A stretch of DNA of 64,000 bases. It comes from an uncultured Bacilli bacterium (GTDB taxonomy: Bacteria > Bacillota_I > Bacilli_A > RF39 > UBA660). Positions 46,246-54,527 of this stretch are shown here, one piece after another. How positions within the stretch are numbered: position 1 is the first letter of the stretch; each line of letters begins with the position of its first letter. The stretch is from positions 124,001 to 188,000 of the forward strand of contig CAJUBJ010000001.1 in the NCBI GenBank assembly GCA_910584655.1. The letters run 5' to 3'. A program made the position numbers and the translations under genes. The notes under the pieces were generated by a model, which was given only the letters and a program-made list of their open reading frames with translations, had not been told where the DNA came from and searched no databases.

Positions 46246-46267
46246 AAAAGTAGGAGGGTGATTTAAA

Positions 46268-46921
46268 ATGGATTATAGAGATAGAGAAATTTATGAATCA
46301 GCACGACGTAAGAGTGTAAGTGAGTCACATGAACAACTAAAAGTTAAATATAATAAATTAGATTTAAAGAATGCTAGAAAAGAAGGTTTTCGTAAAGGTG
46401 CAGAAGCAGGACTAAAAAGAGGTTTTATAGCAGGAGCGATGATTGCTATACTTGCTTGTAGTGGTATTTCAATGGCAAAAAATGCATTTGTTAATAATTT
46501 TATGAGAGATACTAGTAATCCATCGGTTGAGGCAGGATATCATGCTGTAATAGAAGAAACACATAGAACTAATGATAATCAAGGTTATTGGTATGACTAT
46601 TCTGATATTGCAAGTAGTTTTGATGCTGATACTATGGACTTTGATGCTTTTGTTTATGGAAATTATAAAAAAGTTGGTTGGAATCAAGAAAGTAGATTAT
46701 CATGTATGGATGAATTATTTTATCAGTTTAAATTGTGTGGCGTTACTGATTGTTCAACTTTCTTATCTTATTGTGAAAGTAAAGGAGTATGCAAGGAAGT
46801 AGATGGAAAGTTGCAAGTAGATACTAAAGCTTATGAGGAAGCAATAAGAGAGTATTTAGTATCACTTAATGAAGCAAGGGGTTTAGAAGAAAGTATTGAT
46901 AACTTTAAACATGGAATGTAG
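46268..46921 (+). CDS. Single-span envelope protein, unknown
   Basis: The 217-residue protein has a charged cytosolic N-terminus (1-55) with the glycine-spaced basic stretch KEGFRKGAEAGLKRGFIAG leading straight into a membrane helix (about 53-70). The outer part is mostly helical with several Cys (FKLCGVTDCSTFLSYC). No family is recognised. AGGAGGGTG precedes ATG. A DUF1292 gene follows eight bases later. Confidence 0.7.
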   Translation: MDYRDREIYESARRKSVSESHEQLKVKYNKLDLKNARKEGFRKGAEAGLKRGFIAGAMIAILACSGISMAKNAFVNNFMRDTSNPSVEAGYHAVIEETHRTNDNQGYWYDYSDIASSFDADTMDFDAFVYGNYKKVGWNQESRLSCMDELFYQFKLCGVTDCSTFLSYCESKGVCKEVDGKLQVDTKAYEEAIREYLVSLNEARGLEESIDNFKHGM

Positions 46922-46929
46922 GTGAATTT

Positions 46930-47181
46930 ATGCAAGAAGATAATTTAAAATATATAAAATTAGAAGATGGTAATGATTATGTAATTATGGACGAAATAGA
47001 GAATAATGGGATAACATATGTATATTTAAGTAATATTGATGATGAAAAAGATTTTTGTATTAGAAAGTTAGATAACAGTAGTTTAGATATAGAAATGTTA
47101 GTTGGGTTGGATTCTGATATTGAATTTGATAAAGCTTTACTTATATATACAAAGAAACATAAGAACGATGAAATAGTGTAA
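46930..47181 (+). CDS. DUF1292 (UPF0473) family protein
   Basis: The 83-residue acidic protein matches the DUF1292 pattern: a short beta-rich domain with DGNDYVIMDEIENNGITYVYL and DDEKDFCIRKL. Members are widespread in Firmicutes, often near yrrK and mtaB-type genes, with no known role. TAGGTG precedes ATG; the gene is tightly spaced behind the 46268 gene. Confidence 0.75.
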   Translation: MQEDNLKYIKLEDGNDYVIMDEIENNGITYVYLSNIDDEKDFCIRKLDNSSLDIEMLVGLDSDIEFDKALLIYTKKHKNDEIV

Positions 47182-47216
47182 GAAAGATAATAAAATAGTT
47201 ATTTAGGTAATAAAAT

Positions 47217-47243
47217 AAAAGCGAAAAAATATTCGCTTTTTTT
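47217..47243 (+). terminator. Terminator before recD2
   Basis: AAAAGCGAA (47217-47225) pairs with TTCGCTTTT (47232-47240), then more T. Confidence 0.88.
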
Positions 47244-47280
47244 ATATTGTCGTGATAAAATTTAATAAGGTGATACATAT

Positions 47281-49485
47281 ATGGATTACATTAGAGGAAA
47301 GTTTAAACAAATGATATTTGAATCTGATAATGGGTATAAAGTTGGTTTGTTTAGAATTAAAGAAGCATCAGATGATATGTCTGAATATGTAAATAAAACT
47401 ATTACCTTTACTGGGTATTTTGCTGATGTCAATGGAGAAGATTACTATAAATTAATGGGCAGATATGTGTTTAATGAGCGATATGGAAACCAATTTCAAG
47501 TATCAAGTTATGAAAGAGAAGAACCTAAAGGTAAGGATGCTGTAATTGATTTTTTGTCTAGTTCATTGGTTAAAGGCTGTGGAGAGAAAACTGCTATTCA
47601 AATTGTTGAAACATTAGGAGAAGATGCATTATCTTTAATAAAGAGTGATTATACTAATTTACTTATAGTACCTGGGATATCTGAGGTTAAAGCTAAAAGA
47701 ATATATAATTCGATTGTTAAATATCAAAGTACAGATGAGATAATAGTTAATCTGAAGAGATTAGGTTTTACTATTAATGAAGCATTATCTATTTTAAATA
47801 AATGGGGTGAAAGTTCTTTAGAGATAGTAGAAAATGATATATATAAATTAATTGAGATAATAGATTTTACTAAGTTAGATAAGGTATTTTTGGCAATGCA
47901 TGATGCAGATGCTGAAGAAAGAGTATTGGCTTGTATAATTGAGACTTTTAAGAAATTAGGTTTTAAAAATGGTGATACATATCTTTTAAAGGAAGAAATA
48001 TTTAGTACAATTAGAAATGAATTTAAAATATTTATTACTGAAGAAGAATTAGATGATTATTTATGTAAACTACAAATGTCTCAAGATATAGTTGTGAGTG
48101 GAAATAAGTATTTTTTGAAAGAATACTTTGATTATGAAGAAGACATTGCTGATAATTTAGAGTTAATAAGTCGTCATAGTAAGGAAAGAATTACTCATTT
48201 CGATGATTTAATTGCTGCTATTCAACTTGAATATGATGTTAAATATAATACTGATCAGAAGAAAGCAATAAAAAATGCGTTGACTAATAGAATAAGTATT
48301 ATAACTGGAGGACCAGGAACTGGTAAAACAACAATTATTAATTCAATTGTTAAATTATATATTAGAATACATAATATAAATTATAAGGATGTTATAAATG
48401 ATATAGCGTTACTTGCTCCAACAGGTAGAGCTGCTAAGAAAATGAGTGATTCAACAGGATTACCTGCTATGACTATACATAGATTTTTAAAGTGGAATAA
48501 GGAGAAGAATGAATTTCAAATAAATGAATATAATAAAAATTATCAAAAGTTAGTTATTGTTGATGAGACTAGTATGATAGACACTTATATATTTGATTCT
48601 TTGTTAAAAGGTCTTACACATAATATAACATTAGTTTTAGTTGGTGATTCTAATCAATTGCCTAGTGTTGGACCAGGTCTTATATTAAATGATTTAATTG
48701 AATCAGAAAAGTTTACGCATACAACTTTGGAACAGATTTATCGTCAAAGTGATAATTCTTATATACCTATTTTAGCTAAAGAAATTAAGGAACATGATTT
48801 ATCAAGTGAATTTACTAATCAAACAGATGATTATAATTTTTTACATGCAACTGGTCTTACTATTAAAGAGATGATACGTAAGATATGTGTAATGAGTCGC
48901 GATAAAGGTTTATCAGAAGAAGATATACAAGTTTTAGCACCAATGTATCGTGGTGAAAATGGAATAGATAATTTAAATATATTACTTCAAGATATTTTTA
49001 ATCCGAAAAGTGAAGATAAAAAGGAAGCTAAAGTAGGAGATACAATTTATAGAGTTCACGATAAGGTGTTACAATTAGTAAATGATCCAGATAATAACAT
49101 ATTTAATGGTGATATTGGATATATTAGTAGTATAAGTACTATAATGAGTCCGAAAAAAAAGGAAGTATTTACAATAGATTTTGATGGCAATGAGGTAGTT
49201 TATTCAAGAGAAGATTTAATTAATATTAAACATGCTTATGCAATAACGATACATAAGAGTCAAGGTTCTGAATTTGCTCATGTTATAATGCCAGTATCTA
49301 AAGCTTATTATAAGATGCTTTATAATAAACTTATTTATACGGGAGTTTCTAGAGCGAAGAAAAGTTTGATTATTATTGGTGAAGAAGAAAGTTTCGTAAT
49401 GGCAGTTAACAATGATTATTCAACTAATAGAAAAACTAATTTAAAAGCACAGTTAATGAATAAATTTAGTGTAGATGAGACATAA
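47281..49485 (+). CDS. recD2: RecD2 (RecD-like) DNA helicase
   Basis: The 734-residue SF1B helicase has an N-terminal OB-like and helix-hairpin-helix region (about 90-200, with VPGISEVKAKRIY), then the motor: Walker A ITGGPGTGKTTII (near 342), Walker B VIVDETSMID, GDSNQLPSVGPG (motif III), YRQ (motif IV) and AITIHKSQGSEF plus YTGVSRAKK (motifs V and VI). It unwinds DNA 5' to 3' and protects forks outside the RecBCD context. AAGGTG precedes ATG. Confidence 0.95.
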   Translation: MDYIRGKFKQMIFESDNGYKVGLFRIKEASDDMSEYVNKTITFTGYFADVNGEDYYKLMGRYVFNERYGNQFQVSSYEREEPKGKDAVIDFLSSSLVKGCGEKTAIQIVETLGEDALSLIKSDYTNLLIVPGISEVKAKRIYNSIVKYQSTDEIIVNLKRLGFTINEALSILNKWGESSLEIVENDIYKLIEIIDFTKLDKVFLAMHDADAEERVLACIIETFKKLGFKNGDTYLLKEEIFSTIRNEFKIFITEEELDDYLCKLQMSQDIVVSGNKYFLKEYFDYEEDIADNLELISRHSKERITHFDDLIAAIQLEYDVKYNTDQKKAIKNALTNRISIITGGPGTGKTTIINSIVKLYIRIHNINYKDVINDIALLAPTGRAAKKMSDSTGLPAMTIHRFLKWNKEKNEFQINEYNKNYQKLVIVDETSMIDTYIFDSLLKGLTHNITLVLVGDSNQLPSVGPGLILNDLIESEKFTHTTLEQIYRQSDNSYIPILAKEIKEHDLSSEFTNQTDDYNFLHATGLTIKEMIRKICVMSRDKGLSEEDIQVLAPMYRGENGIDNLNILLQDIFNPKSEDKKEAKVGDTIYRVHDKVLQLVNDPDNNIFNGDIGYISSISTIMSPKKKEVFTIDFDGNEVVYSREDLINIKHAYAITIHKSQGSEFAHVIMPVSKAYYKMLYNKLIYTGVSRAKKSLIIIGEEESFVMAVNNDYSTNRKTNLKAQLMNKFSVDET

Positions 49486-49508
49486 TACCTATTAGAGGTG
49501 ATTATTGC

Positions 49509-49646
49509 ATGAAAATGCCAAAAAATAAAAAAGAAATTATGATATTAGCAGGTAGCGTTATTGCAAGTATGGCAGCTGGAATTATTGTAGGCTGTTTAAA
49601 AGAAAAAATGATGAATAAATGCTATTGTGTTATTGATGAAATGTAG
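49509..49646 (+). CDS. Small membrane protein (45 residues)
   Basis: A short frame begins at ATG 49509, eight bases after AGAGGTG, and ends at TAG 49644-49646. It encodes a basic start (MKMPKNKKE), one hydrophobic helix (IMILAGSVIASMAAGIIVG) and a Cys-containing tail (CLKEKMMNKCYCVIDEM). The stop abuts the stem of a terminator. It follows recD2 by 23 bases. Such small single-span proteins often act as membrane-complex subunits, but no homologue is recognised. Confidence 0.65.
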   Translation: MKMPKNKKEIMILAGSVIASMAAGIIVGCLKEKMMNKCYCVIDEM

Positions 49647-49668
49647 GACCAAGTATTTTGGTCCTTTT
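49646..49668 (+). terminator. Terminator after the small membrane protein gene
   Basis: GGACCAA (49646-49652) pairs with TTGGTCC (49658-49664), followed by TTTT. Confidence 0.75.
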
Positions 49669-49681
49669 ATCTGGTGATGAT

Positions 49682-50698
49682 ATGAATGAGAAAAAAATTA
49701 GAGAAGTAGTATTATTTTTGGTTGCTGTAATTTTAGTTGTCTTTATTGTAAGATATACTAAAATAATTTACTTTATTAAGAAAATATTAACTATTTTGGT
49801 ACCAGTTTTTATTGGTTTTGTTTATGCTTGGTTATTTAATCCTTTGATAAAGAAATTGGATAAAAAAAACAAAAGAGGTATTATTTCTGTTTTGGTGTTT
49901 TTTGGTGTTGTGTTTATTGTTTTAGCTTTTTTATACTTTTTAATACCAGTATTTTATAAAGAGATATCTGAATTGATAGAGATTTTACCTGAGTTGTTTA
50001 ATAATATAGAAAATAAAATAAATAATATGGGGTTGAAGGATTCTTTAGATAATATACTTATTTTCTTAGTAGATAATGTTCCTATGTATTTAGTTTCTTT
50101 TGTGAAAGGATTATTCAAGTATTTAGGAGTTATTGGTATTGGTTTAATACTTGGTTTATATATGAGTATGGATTATGAGAAGATGGTAAAAATGATATAT
50201 GATATAGTTCCTAAAAAGCATAAGTGTGTGGTGATTAATTTAAGTCAAGAAGTAAGTGAAGAGGTTAGGAAGTGCGTTAATGGGACTTTATTTGTTGCTT
50301 TTTGTGTTTTTGTAATGGATAGTTTAGCATTTTTTTTAATAGGTCTTGATGCGCCATTATTATTTGGTGCTTTATGTGGTATTACTGATTTAATTCCGTA
50401 TGTAGGTCCTTATATAGGGGGGATAGCAGCTGTTTGTGTAGGCTTTACAGAAAGTAAATTGGTTGGAATTTTGACTATTATTTTATGTGTTGTGGTTCAA
50501 TCTATAGAAAATTATATTTTACAGCCAATAGTTATGAGTAAGAGTATTAAGATAAGTCCAGTATTAATAATTATAGGTTTATTAGTTTTTGGTAATTTAT
50601 TTGGAGTTGTTGGAATGATACTTGCAACTCCATGTGTAGCGATGATGAAGGTTATAGTTGAACATATTGGTGGTGTTTTAGAAAAATGTAAGGAATGA
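49682..50698 (+). CDS. AI-2E family permease (copy 2)
   Basis: About 338 residues, about eight membrane segments. The family blocks are VPVFIGFVYAWLFNPLIKKL, GVIGIGLILGLYMSMDYE, FGALCGITDLIPYVGPYIGG and VVQSIENYILQPIVM. It is distinct from the copy at 14626 and not recently duplicated. The ATG at 49682 follows GGTGATG; a longer form would start within the terminator. Substrate unknown. Confidence 0.88.
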   Translation: MNEKKIREVVLFLVAVILVVFIVRYTKIIYFIKKILTILVPVFIGFVYAWLFNPLIKKLDKKNKRGIISVLVFFGVVFIVLAFLYFLIPVFYKEISELIEILPELFNNIENKINNMGLKDSLDNILIFLVDNVPMYLVSFVKGLFKYLGVIGIGLILGLYMSMDYEKMVKMIYDIVPKKHKCVVINLSQEVSEEVRKCVNGTLFVAFCVFVMDSLAFFLIGLDAPLLFGALCGITDLIPYVGPYIGGIAAVCVGFTESKLVGILTIILCVVVQSIENYILQPIVMSKSIKISPVLIIIGLLVFGNLFGVVGMILATPCVAMMKVIVEHIGGVLEKCKE

Positions 50699-50706
50699 AG
50701 TAAAAT

Positions 50707-50735
50707 TTGACGTTATATATTCTTAGTGCTAAAAT
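50707..50735 (+). promoter_or_regulatory. Promoter of the 50791 gene
   Basis: TTGACG (50707-50712), a 17-base spacer and TAAAAT (50730-50735). Confidence 0.65.
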
Positions 50736-50790
50736 TTATTTACCACTTAGAAATGAGTGAAATATTTATTTAAAGAGGTTTAAATTAATT

Positions 50791-51447
50791 ATGGAAAAAG
50801 AATGTTATCATAGCAATGGTAAAATTAGTAATAGTAAAAGAATATTAACAGGAGCTGCTAAAGTAACAACATGTGTTGCTTTAAGCGGTTTGATAGTTGG
50901 GAGTATGGGCTTGAGATTAGCATCTCTTGGATGTGGCGCAAATCATTCTGTTGAAGCAATATGTCCAATGGCTAGACTAGAATCTTTCTTATTTGGTGAA
51001 GAAGCAGGTTTAAATCATCAAGCAGAGGATTTAAGAAGATATAATTTAGTATATCCTGATTATAAAGAATATACTCAGAATGTAAAATATGTTCCTGCAG
51101 GAACTTATGTAGTACCAGAAGGTTACGAATTAAGATATGATGAAGATGGAAGTGTTTATGGCTATAGAGAGGTTCCTGTTATTACAACAACTTTTATAAA
51201 TGAATTTGGTGAAGAACAAAATGCTTATACTTTACAAAATGGTGGAATTATAGGCAAAGATAAAGATGGTAATATGTATGGATATCAAAAAGTGGAACCA
51301 ATGTATGTAGAAAATGGAACAATTTATTATACTGTTGTAAGTGATTATGGTGATCAAATAATAACAAAAGACGAATTATGGTCTTATGCAGATGGTGAAT
51401 ATATTAAAAGTGCTGAAGCAGAACAAACTTTAAGAAAAACTAGATAA
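50791..51447 (+). CDS. Envelope protein of unknown function
   Basis: The 218-residue protein has a basic N-terminus and one hydrophobic segment (about 25-50, VTTCVALSGLIVGSMGLRLA), then an outer domain with two similar stretches, PEGYELRYDEDGSVYGYREV and KDKDGNMYGYQKVEP, that look like an internal beta repeat (D-G-x-x-Y-G-Y). No family is recognised. AGAGG precedes ATG. Own promoter and terminator. Confidence 0.7.
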   Translation: MEKECYHSNGKISNSKRILTGAAKVTTCVALSGLIVGSMGLRLASLGCGANHSVEAICPMARLESFLFGEEAGLNHQAEDLRRYNLVYPDYKEYTQNVKYVPAGTYVVPEGYELRYDEDGSVYGYREVPVITTTFINEFGEEQNAYTLQNGGIIGKDKDGNMYGYQKVEPMYVENGTIYYTVVSDYGDQIITKDELWSYADGEYIKSAEAEQTLRKTR

Positions 51448-51454
51448 GTTTAAC

Positions 51455-51488
51455 AAAATCTTATTTCTAATGGCAGAGATAAGATTTT
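51455..51488 (+). terminator. Terminator of the 50791 gene
   Basis: AAAATCTTAT (51455-51464) pairs with ATAAGATTTT (51479-51488), then TT. Confidence 0.8.
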
Positions 51489-51492
51489 TTAT

Positions 51493-51522
51493 TTGACTTT
51501 TGAATATAATATTTGGTACAAT
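51493..51522 (+). promoter_or_regulatory. Promoter of the 51555 gene
   Basis: TTGACT (51493-51498), an 18-base spacer and TACAAT (51517-51522), with an upstream TG. Confidence 0.65.
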
Positions 51523-51554
51523 GAGAATCCCACTAAAAAGAAAGGATAGATAAA

Positions 51555-51869
51555 ATGAATAATATAGATGTAAATAATAATACTAATTTAAGAGATTATG
51601 TAATGAATAATTATGTTAGATATTTTGATCTAACTAAAGGAAGAGAAATGGAACTTGGATATATTCTTGGTGTTTGTAATGCTAGCTTGATTGATGTTCA
51701 ACAGTTTAGAGAAATATTTGATTTACAAGAACAAGGATTCTTCGGAGTTCTTAAATTCTTAGCTGATCCTATTAATTTAGAAAGAGTTGCTCAATATGGG
51801 ACTATTTGTTTAAGTGATTATAACACTCAAGTTGAAAGTATGCGAGCTACTCGAGGAAAAGGTCTGTAA
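51555..51869 (+). CDS. Small soluble protein of unknown function
   Basis: A 104-residue, largely helical protein without a signal peptide; LRDYVMNNYVRYFDLTKGRE and GYILGVCNASLIDVQQFREI look like a compact helical domain. No family is recognised. AAAGGA precedes ATG. The stop lies in the loop of its terminator. Confidence 0.65.
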   Translation: MNNIDVNNNTNLRDYVMNNYVRYFDLTKGREMELGYILGVCNASLIDVQQFREIFDLQEQGFFGVLKFLADPINLERVAQYGTICLSDYNTQVESMRATRGKGL

Positions 51870-51881
51870 GCAGACTTTTTT
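51860..51881 (+). terminator. Terminator with the stop codon in the loop
   Basis: AGGTCTG (51860-51866) pairs with CAGACTT (51871-51877); the loop TAAG holds the stop; T6 follows. Confidence 0.82.
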
Positions 51882-51937
51882 GTTTGCTAAAATGGTAGTG
51901 ATGACTTATAATAGTAATACTTTTAGGGGGGATTTCT

Positions 51938-52504
51938 ATGTTTGAAAATGAAGAATATGTAGAACTAAATTCTGTAGAATTATTGAAAATGCTTTTGTTA
52001 GATAATGAAAAAGTATTGGAATCAGGTTTACACTTTGATGGAGAAAGCAAAATTGATGAAAGTATATCAGTTGTTACTGATAAAAGAATTAAAATGGATA
52101 ATTTGATGGATACTCAAATAACTTATCATAAAGTTATGGAAATGAGAGACTTAACAGAAACAGAAATGAAGTATGCTAATAAGATGCGTGAATTTTTAAG
52201 CAAGATGTTTAATATAATGTTTTATGATAAAAAAGTGATGATAGCTTGGACTTTATTTGTTTCTATAACTTTAGGTATAGATATAGCGAATGGTAATTTT
52301 TTAGGAATTACTTTAAAAAGTATTGCTTTATTAGTAGTTAATAGACCAATTAGATTTATAAAAGAAGCAATAAAAATCTTTAAGAGAGATGCCAAAATAG
52401 ATGAGTTAGTTGAACTTTTAAGAGATAAACATGTTTTAGGATATGTTAATGCTGTTGATGATAAAAATGATATAAAAATGTATGCTAAAATCAGAAAAGA
52501 GTAA
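51938..52504 (+). CDS. Member 1 of a tandem trio of related membrane proteins
   Basis: A 188-residue protein: charged N-terminal region (1-95), then two hydrophobic segments (about 97-140, with AWTLFVSITLGIDIANGNFLG) and a cytosolic C-terminus ending in LGYVNAVDDKNDIKMYAKIRKE-type sequence. The same order and ending are found in the next two genes. AGGGGGGA precedes ATG. No family recognised. Confidence 0.7.
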   Translation: MFENEEYVELNSVELLKMLLLDNEKVLESGLHFDGESKIDESISVVTDKRIKMDNLMDTQITYHKVMEMRDLTETEMKYANKMREFLSKMFNIMFYDKKVMIAWTLFVSITLGIDIANGNFLGITLKSIALLVVNRPIRFIKEAIKIFKRDAKIDELVELLRDKHVLGYVNAVDDKNDIKMYAKIRKE

Positions 52505-52510
52505 TGTGTT

Positions 52511-53110
52511 ATGAGTGAGAGTATAAATATAACAGATAATATAGAAAAAATTGGAATTTATAGTCATTGTTTAGACGCTATAGAAACAGGTTTAATATTT
52601 GAAGTTGAAGGAGTACAAGATTTTAAACGTCAAGTTAAGGAAGATAGATATAAAGTTCCTGTAGAATTTGATAGTAGTTTAAATAAATCAATTGAAGTTC
52701 CAATGAGTCGTGAAGATGTGCCAAAAACGTATCAAAAGGTTGTTGAAGTATACGAAATGAATAAGGCAGAGATAAGTGTTGTTAATAAAATCAGATATAT
52801 TTTAAAACTAATTTTTAAAAGTTTTTATAAAGGAGATTATCTTAATTTATGGTGTGCTGGTATTTCTTATGGCTTCATTACTTATGATTTAATAGATGAA
52901 AATTATTTGGGAGCACTTATAATGTTTGCTTATTCTTTAATATATACAGACTTAGGAAAAGGGATAAGAGTATTAAAAGATTATTTTACTTCTAAGACGA
53001 GAGAAGAGTTAGAAATTTTTTTAGAAAAATATGGAGTATTAGATTATACTAATGCTATGAAAGATGAAAATGATGTAAAAATGTATGTTAAATTTAAAGG
53101 AGGAAAATAA
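52511..53110 (+). CDS. Member 2 of the tandem trio
   Basis: A 199-residue protein with the same plan as its neighbour: a soluble N-terminal domain (1-110), two hydrophobic segments (about 115-150) and the C-terminal LDYTNAMKDENDVKMYVKF, closely matching LGYVNAVDDKNDIKMYAKI of member 1. The weak AAAGAG region before ATG suggests reliance on coupling with the preceding gene (six bases between stop and start). Function unknown. Confidence 0.7.
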   Translation: MSESINITDNIEKIGIYSHCLDAIETGLIFEVEGVQDFKRQVKEDRYKVPVEFDSSLNKSIEVPMSREDVPKTYQKVVEVYEMNKAEISVVNKIRYILKLIFKSFYKGDYLNLWCAGISYGFITYDLIDENYLGALIMFAYSLIYTDLGKGIRVLKDYFTSKTREELEIFLEKYGVLDYTNAMKDENDVKMYVKFKGGK

Positions 53111-53748
53111 TGGAAAAATCAGATTTGTCATTAGAAATTAGTTGGAAGAGAGGATCTCTTCATTATCAAACAGGAACTTTATATACAACAAGTCCTAAAT
53201 ATTTTATGAAATATTATTTATGTAATGAAGTAGAGGAATGTGGTGTTTATCTTAGTGGTAGTGCTATATCTAAATCTGGAGATGTAGAAAAAGGTAATAC
53301 CAATGCAGTAGATACTCAAGAGAAAGATTTATATGTTTCTGTTGCTACAGCTCAAGAAGCAATAAATAAGTATAAGACAGCATTAAAAGTTATTAATGTT
53401 GAAAAGGCATCAAGAATACATACAGCAAAAGAAATATGGCAGTGGATTAGAGAAGATGTTGTTGATATTGATAAATCTAATATTACTACGTTTGGTCTTA
53501 TTTGGCTATTTTCTAATAAAAGTGTAGGTTATACAGCATGGCTTGCAACTTTATGTTTATTATGTAATATGAATTTGTATGAAGTAATAAATATGGTTAG
53601 AGCAACTTTTATAAAAGGACATCGTAAAGAATTACTTGAAACAGAGGTATGGGAAATGGGATTGTCAGATTTAATATATACACCTATTAAGAAAGAAGAG
53701 TTAAAACTTTATATGAAGATTAAAGATGGTAATTTTAAATTTGAATAA
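53110..53748 (+). CDS. Member 3 of the tandem trio
   Basis: A 212-residue protein whose start overlaps the previous stop by one base, with GGAGG before it. The plan is the same: soluble N-terminal half, hydrophobic pair (about 134-165, with a Cys-rich AWLATLCLLCNMN) and a C-terminal LYMKIKDG that aligns with MYAKI/MYVKF in the others. It is the most diverged of the three. Function unknown. Confidence 0.65.
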   Translation: MEKSDLSLEISWKRGSLHYQTGTLYTTSPKYFMKYYLCNEVEECGVYLSGSAISKSGDVEKGNTNAVDTQEKDLYVSVATAQEAINKYKTALKVINVEKASRIHTAKEIWQWIREDVVDIDKSNITTFGLIWLFSNKSVGYTAWLATLCLLCNMNLYEVINMVRATFIKGHRKELLETEVWEMGLSDLIYTPIKKEELKLYMKIKDGNFKFE

Positions 53749-53754
53749 AAAAAC

Positions 53755-53783
53755 TTTACATATTTAATAATTTATTTTATAAT
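53755..53783 (+). promoter_or_regulatory. Promoter of the T-box operon
   Basis: TTTACA (53755-53760), a 17-base spacer and TATAAT (53778-53783); transcription should start near 53790, just before the T-box stem I. Confidence 0.8.
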
Positions 53784-53802
53784 CAGTTTATTAGTTTTGT
53801 TA

Positions 53803-53988
53803 ATTAATCGTTGACGAAGACAAAGTAATTGAGAGTCATTAGAGAGACTTAGTGGTTGGTGAAAACTAAGATGATAAACAATGAAATAGCTACCTTCTGA
53901 GATTAATCGGTTTAGACCGTTATATGAATTAAGTAAAATAAAGGATGGTACCGCATTATTTGCTCCTTGGCAAGTAGTGTGGTTTTTT
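53803..53988 (+). promoter_or_regulatory. T-box riboswitch, alanine specifier
   Basis: The leader has the T-box marks in order: stem I base ATTAATC (53803-53809) pairing with GATTAAT (53901-53907); GAAGACAAAGTAA (about 53816) of the AG bulge; GGTTGGTGAAAAC; the specifier GCT at 53889-53891 in GAAATAGCTACC; CTTCTGAG; a stem III CGGT-TTAG-ACCG (53908-53919); and the conserved antiterminator segment AAGGATGGTACCGC (53941-53954). Uncharged tRNA-Ala would favour antitermination and expression of the kinase and alaS. Confidence 0.9.
53950..53988 (+). terminator. T-box regulated terminator
   Basis: ACCGCATTATTTGC (53950-53963) pairs with GCAAGTAGTGTGGT (53970-53983) with mismatches and wobble, followed by T6. 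It overlaps the conserved T-box antiterminator sequence. Confidence 0.85.
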
Positions 53989-54007
53989 AATTATTAGGAG
54001 ATGAAAT

Positions 54008-54526
54008 ATGAGATTATTTTTAGTAGCAGGAAAAGCTGGTAGTGGTAAGAATGAAGTAGCTAATATTATAAAAGAAAATTTATGTAATACTGTAGTAACT
54101 GGATTTAGCAAATATATTAAATTGTTTGCTTTAGAGTTTACTGATTGGGATGGAAGAGACTTTAATAAGCCTCGAGCGGTATTGCAAGATATGGGAGATA
54201 CTTTAAGAAGTGTTGACGAGGATTTTTTAACAAGACGAATAGAAGAAGATTTACTAGTTTATGAAAAATTAGGAATAAAAAATGTTATTGTAAGTGATGT
54301 TAGATTAGTAAATGAAATAGAATATTTTAAGAATAAAAAAGAATTAGAAGTTATTGTAATAAGAGTTAATGCAATAAGTAGTAAAAGAAATTTGAAAAAA
54401 GAAGAAAAGAGTCATCATACAGAATTAGAATTAGATAATTATGAATATTTTGATTATGTAATTAATAATAATTTTAATGATGATTTAAGTAAAGATGTAA
54501 TAAAGATGTTGGAAGGAATGAAGTAA
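54008..54526 (+). CDS. P-loop deoxynucleotide/nucleotide kinase-like protein
   Basis: The 172-residue protein starts LFLVAGKAGSGKNEVANII, a Walker A loop, and has NVIVSDVRLVNEIEYF, the Asp-Val-Arg pattern seen in phage deoxynucleotide monophosphate kinases and related dephospho-CoA-kinase-like folds. HHTELELDNYEYFDYVINN is a typical end of that family. It probably phosphorylates a nucleotide. It lies between the alanine T-box and alaS and ends two bases before alaS, so both share the T-box. TAGGAGA precedes ATG. Confidence 0.75.
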   Translation: MRLFLVAGKAGSGKNEVANIIKENLCNTVVTGFSKYIKLFALEFTDWDGRDFNKPRAVLQDMGDTLRSVDEDFLTRRIEEDLLVYEKLGIKNVIVSDVRLVNEIEYFKNKKELEVIVIRVNAISSKRNLKKEEKSHHTELELDNYEYFDYVINNNFNDDLSKDVIKMLEGMK

Positions 54527-54527
54527 A

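Noticed and set aside
46469..46802. Overlapping open frames on both strands within the 46268 gene
   Set aside because: They are hydrophobic shadows of the AT-rich gene and lack start signals.
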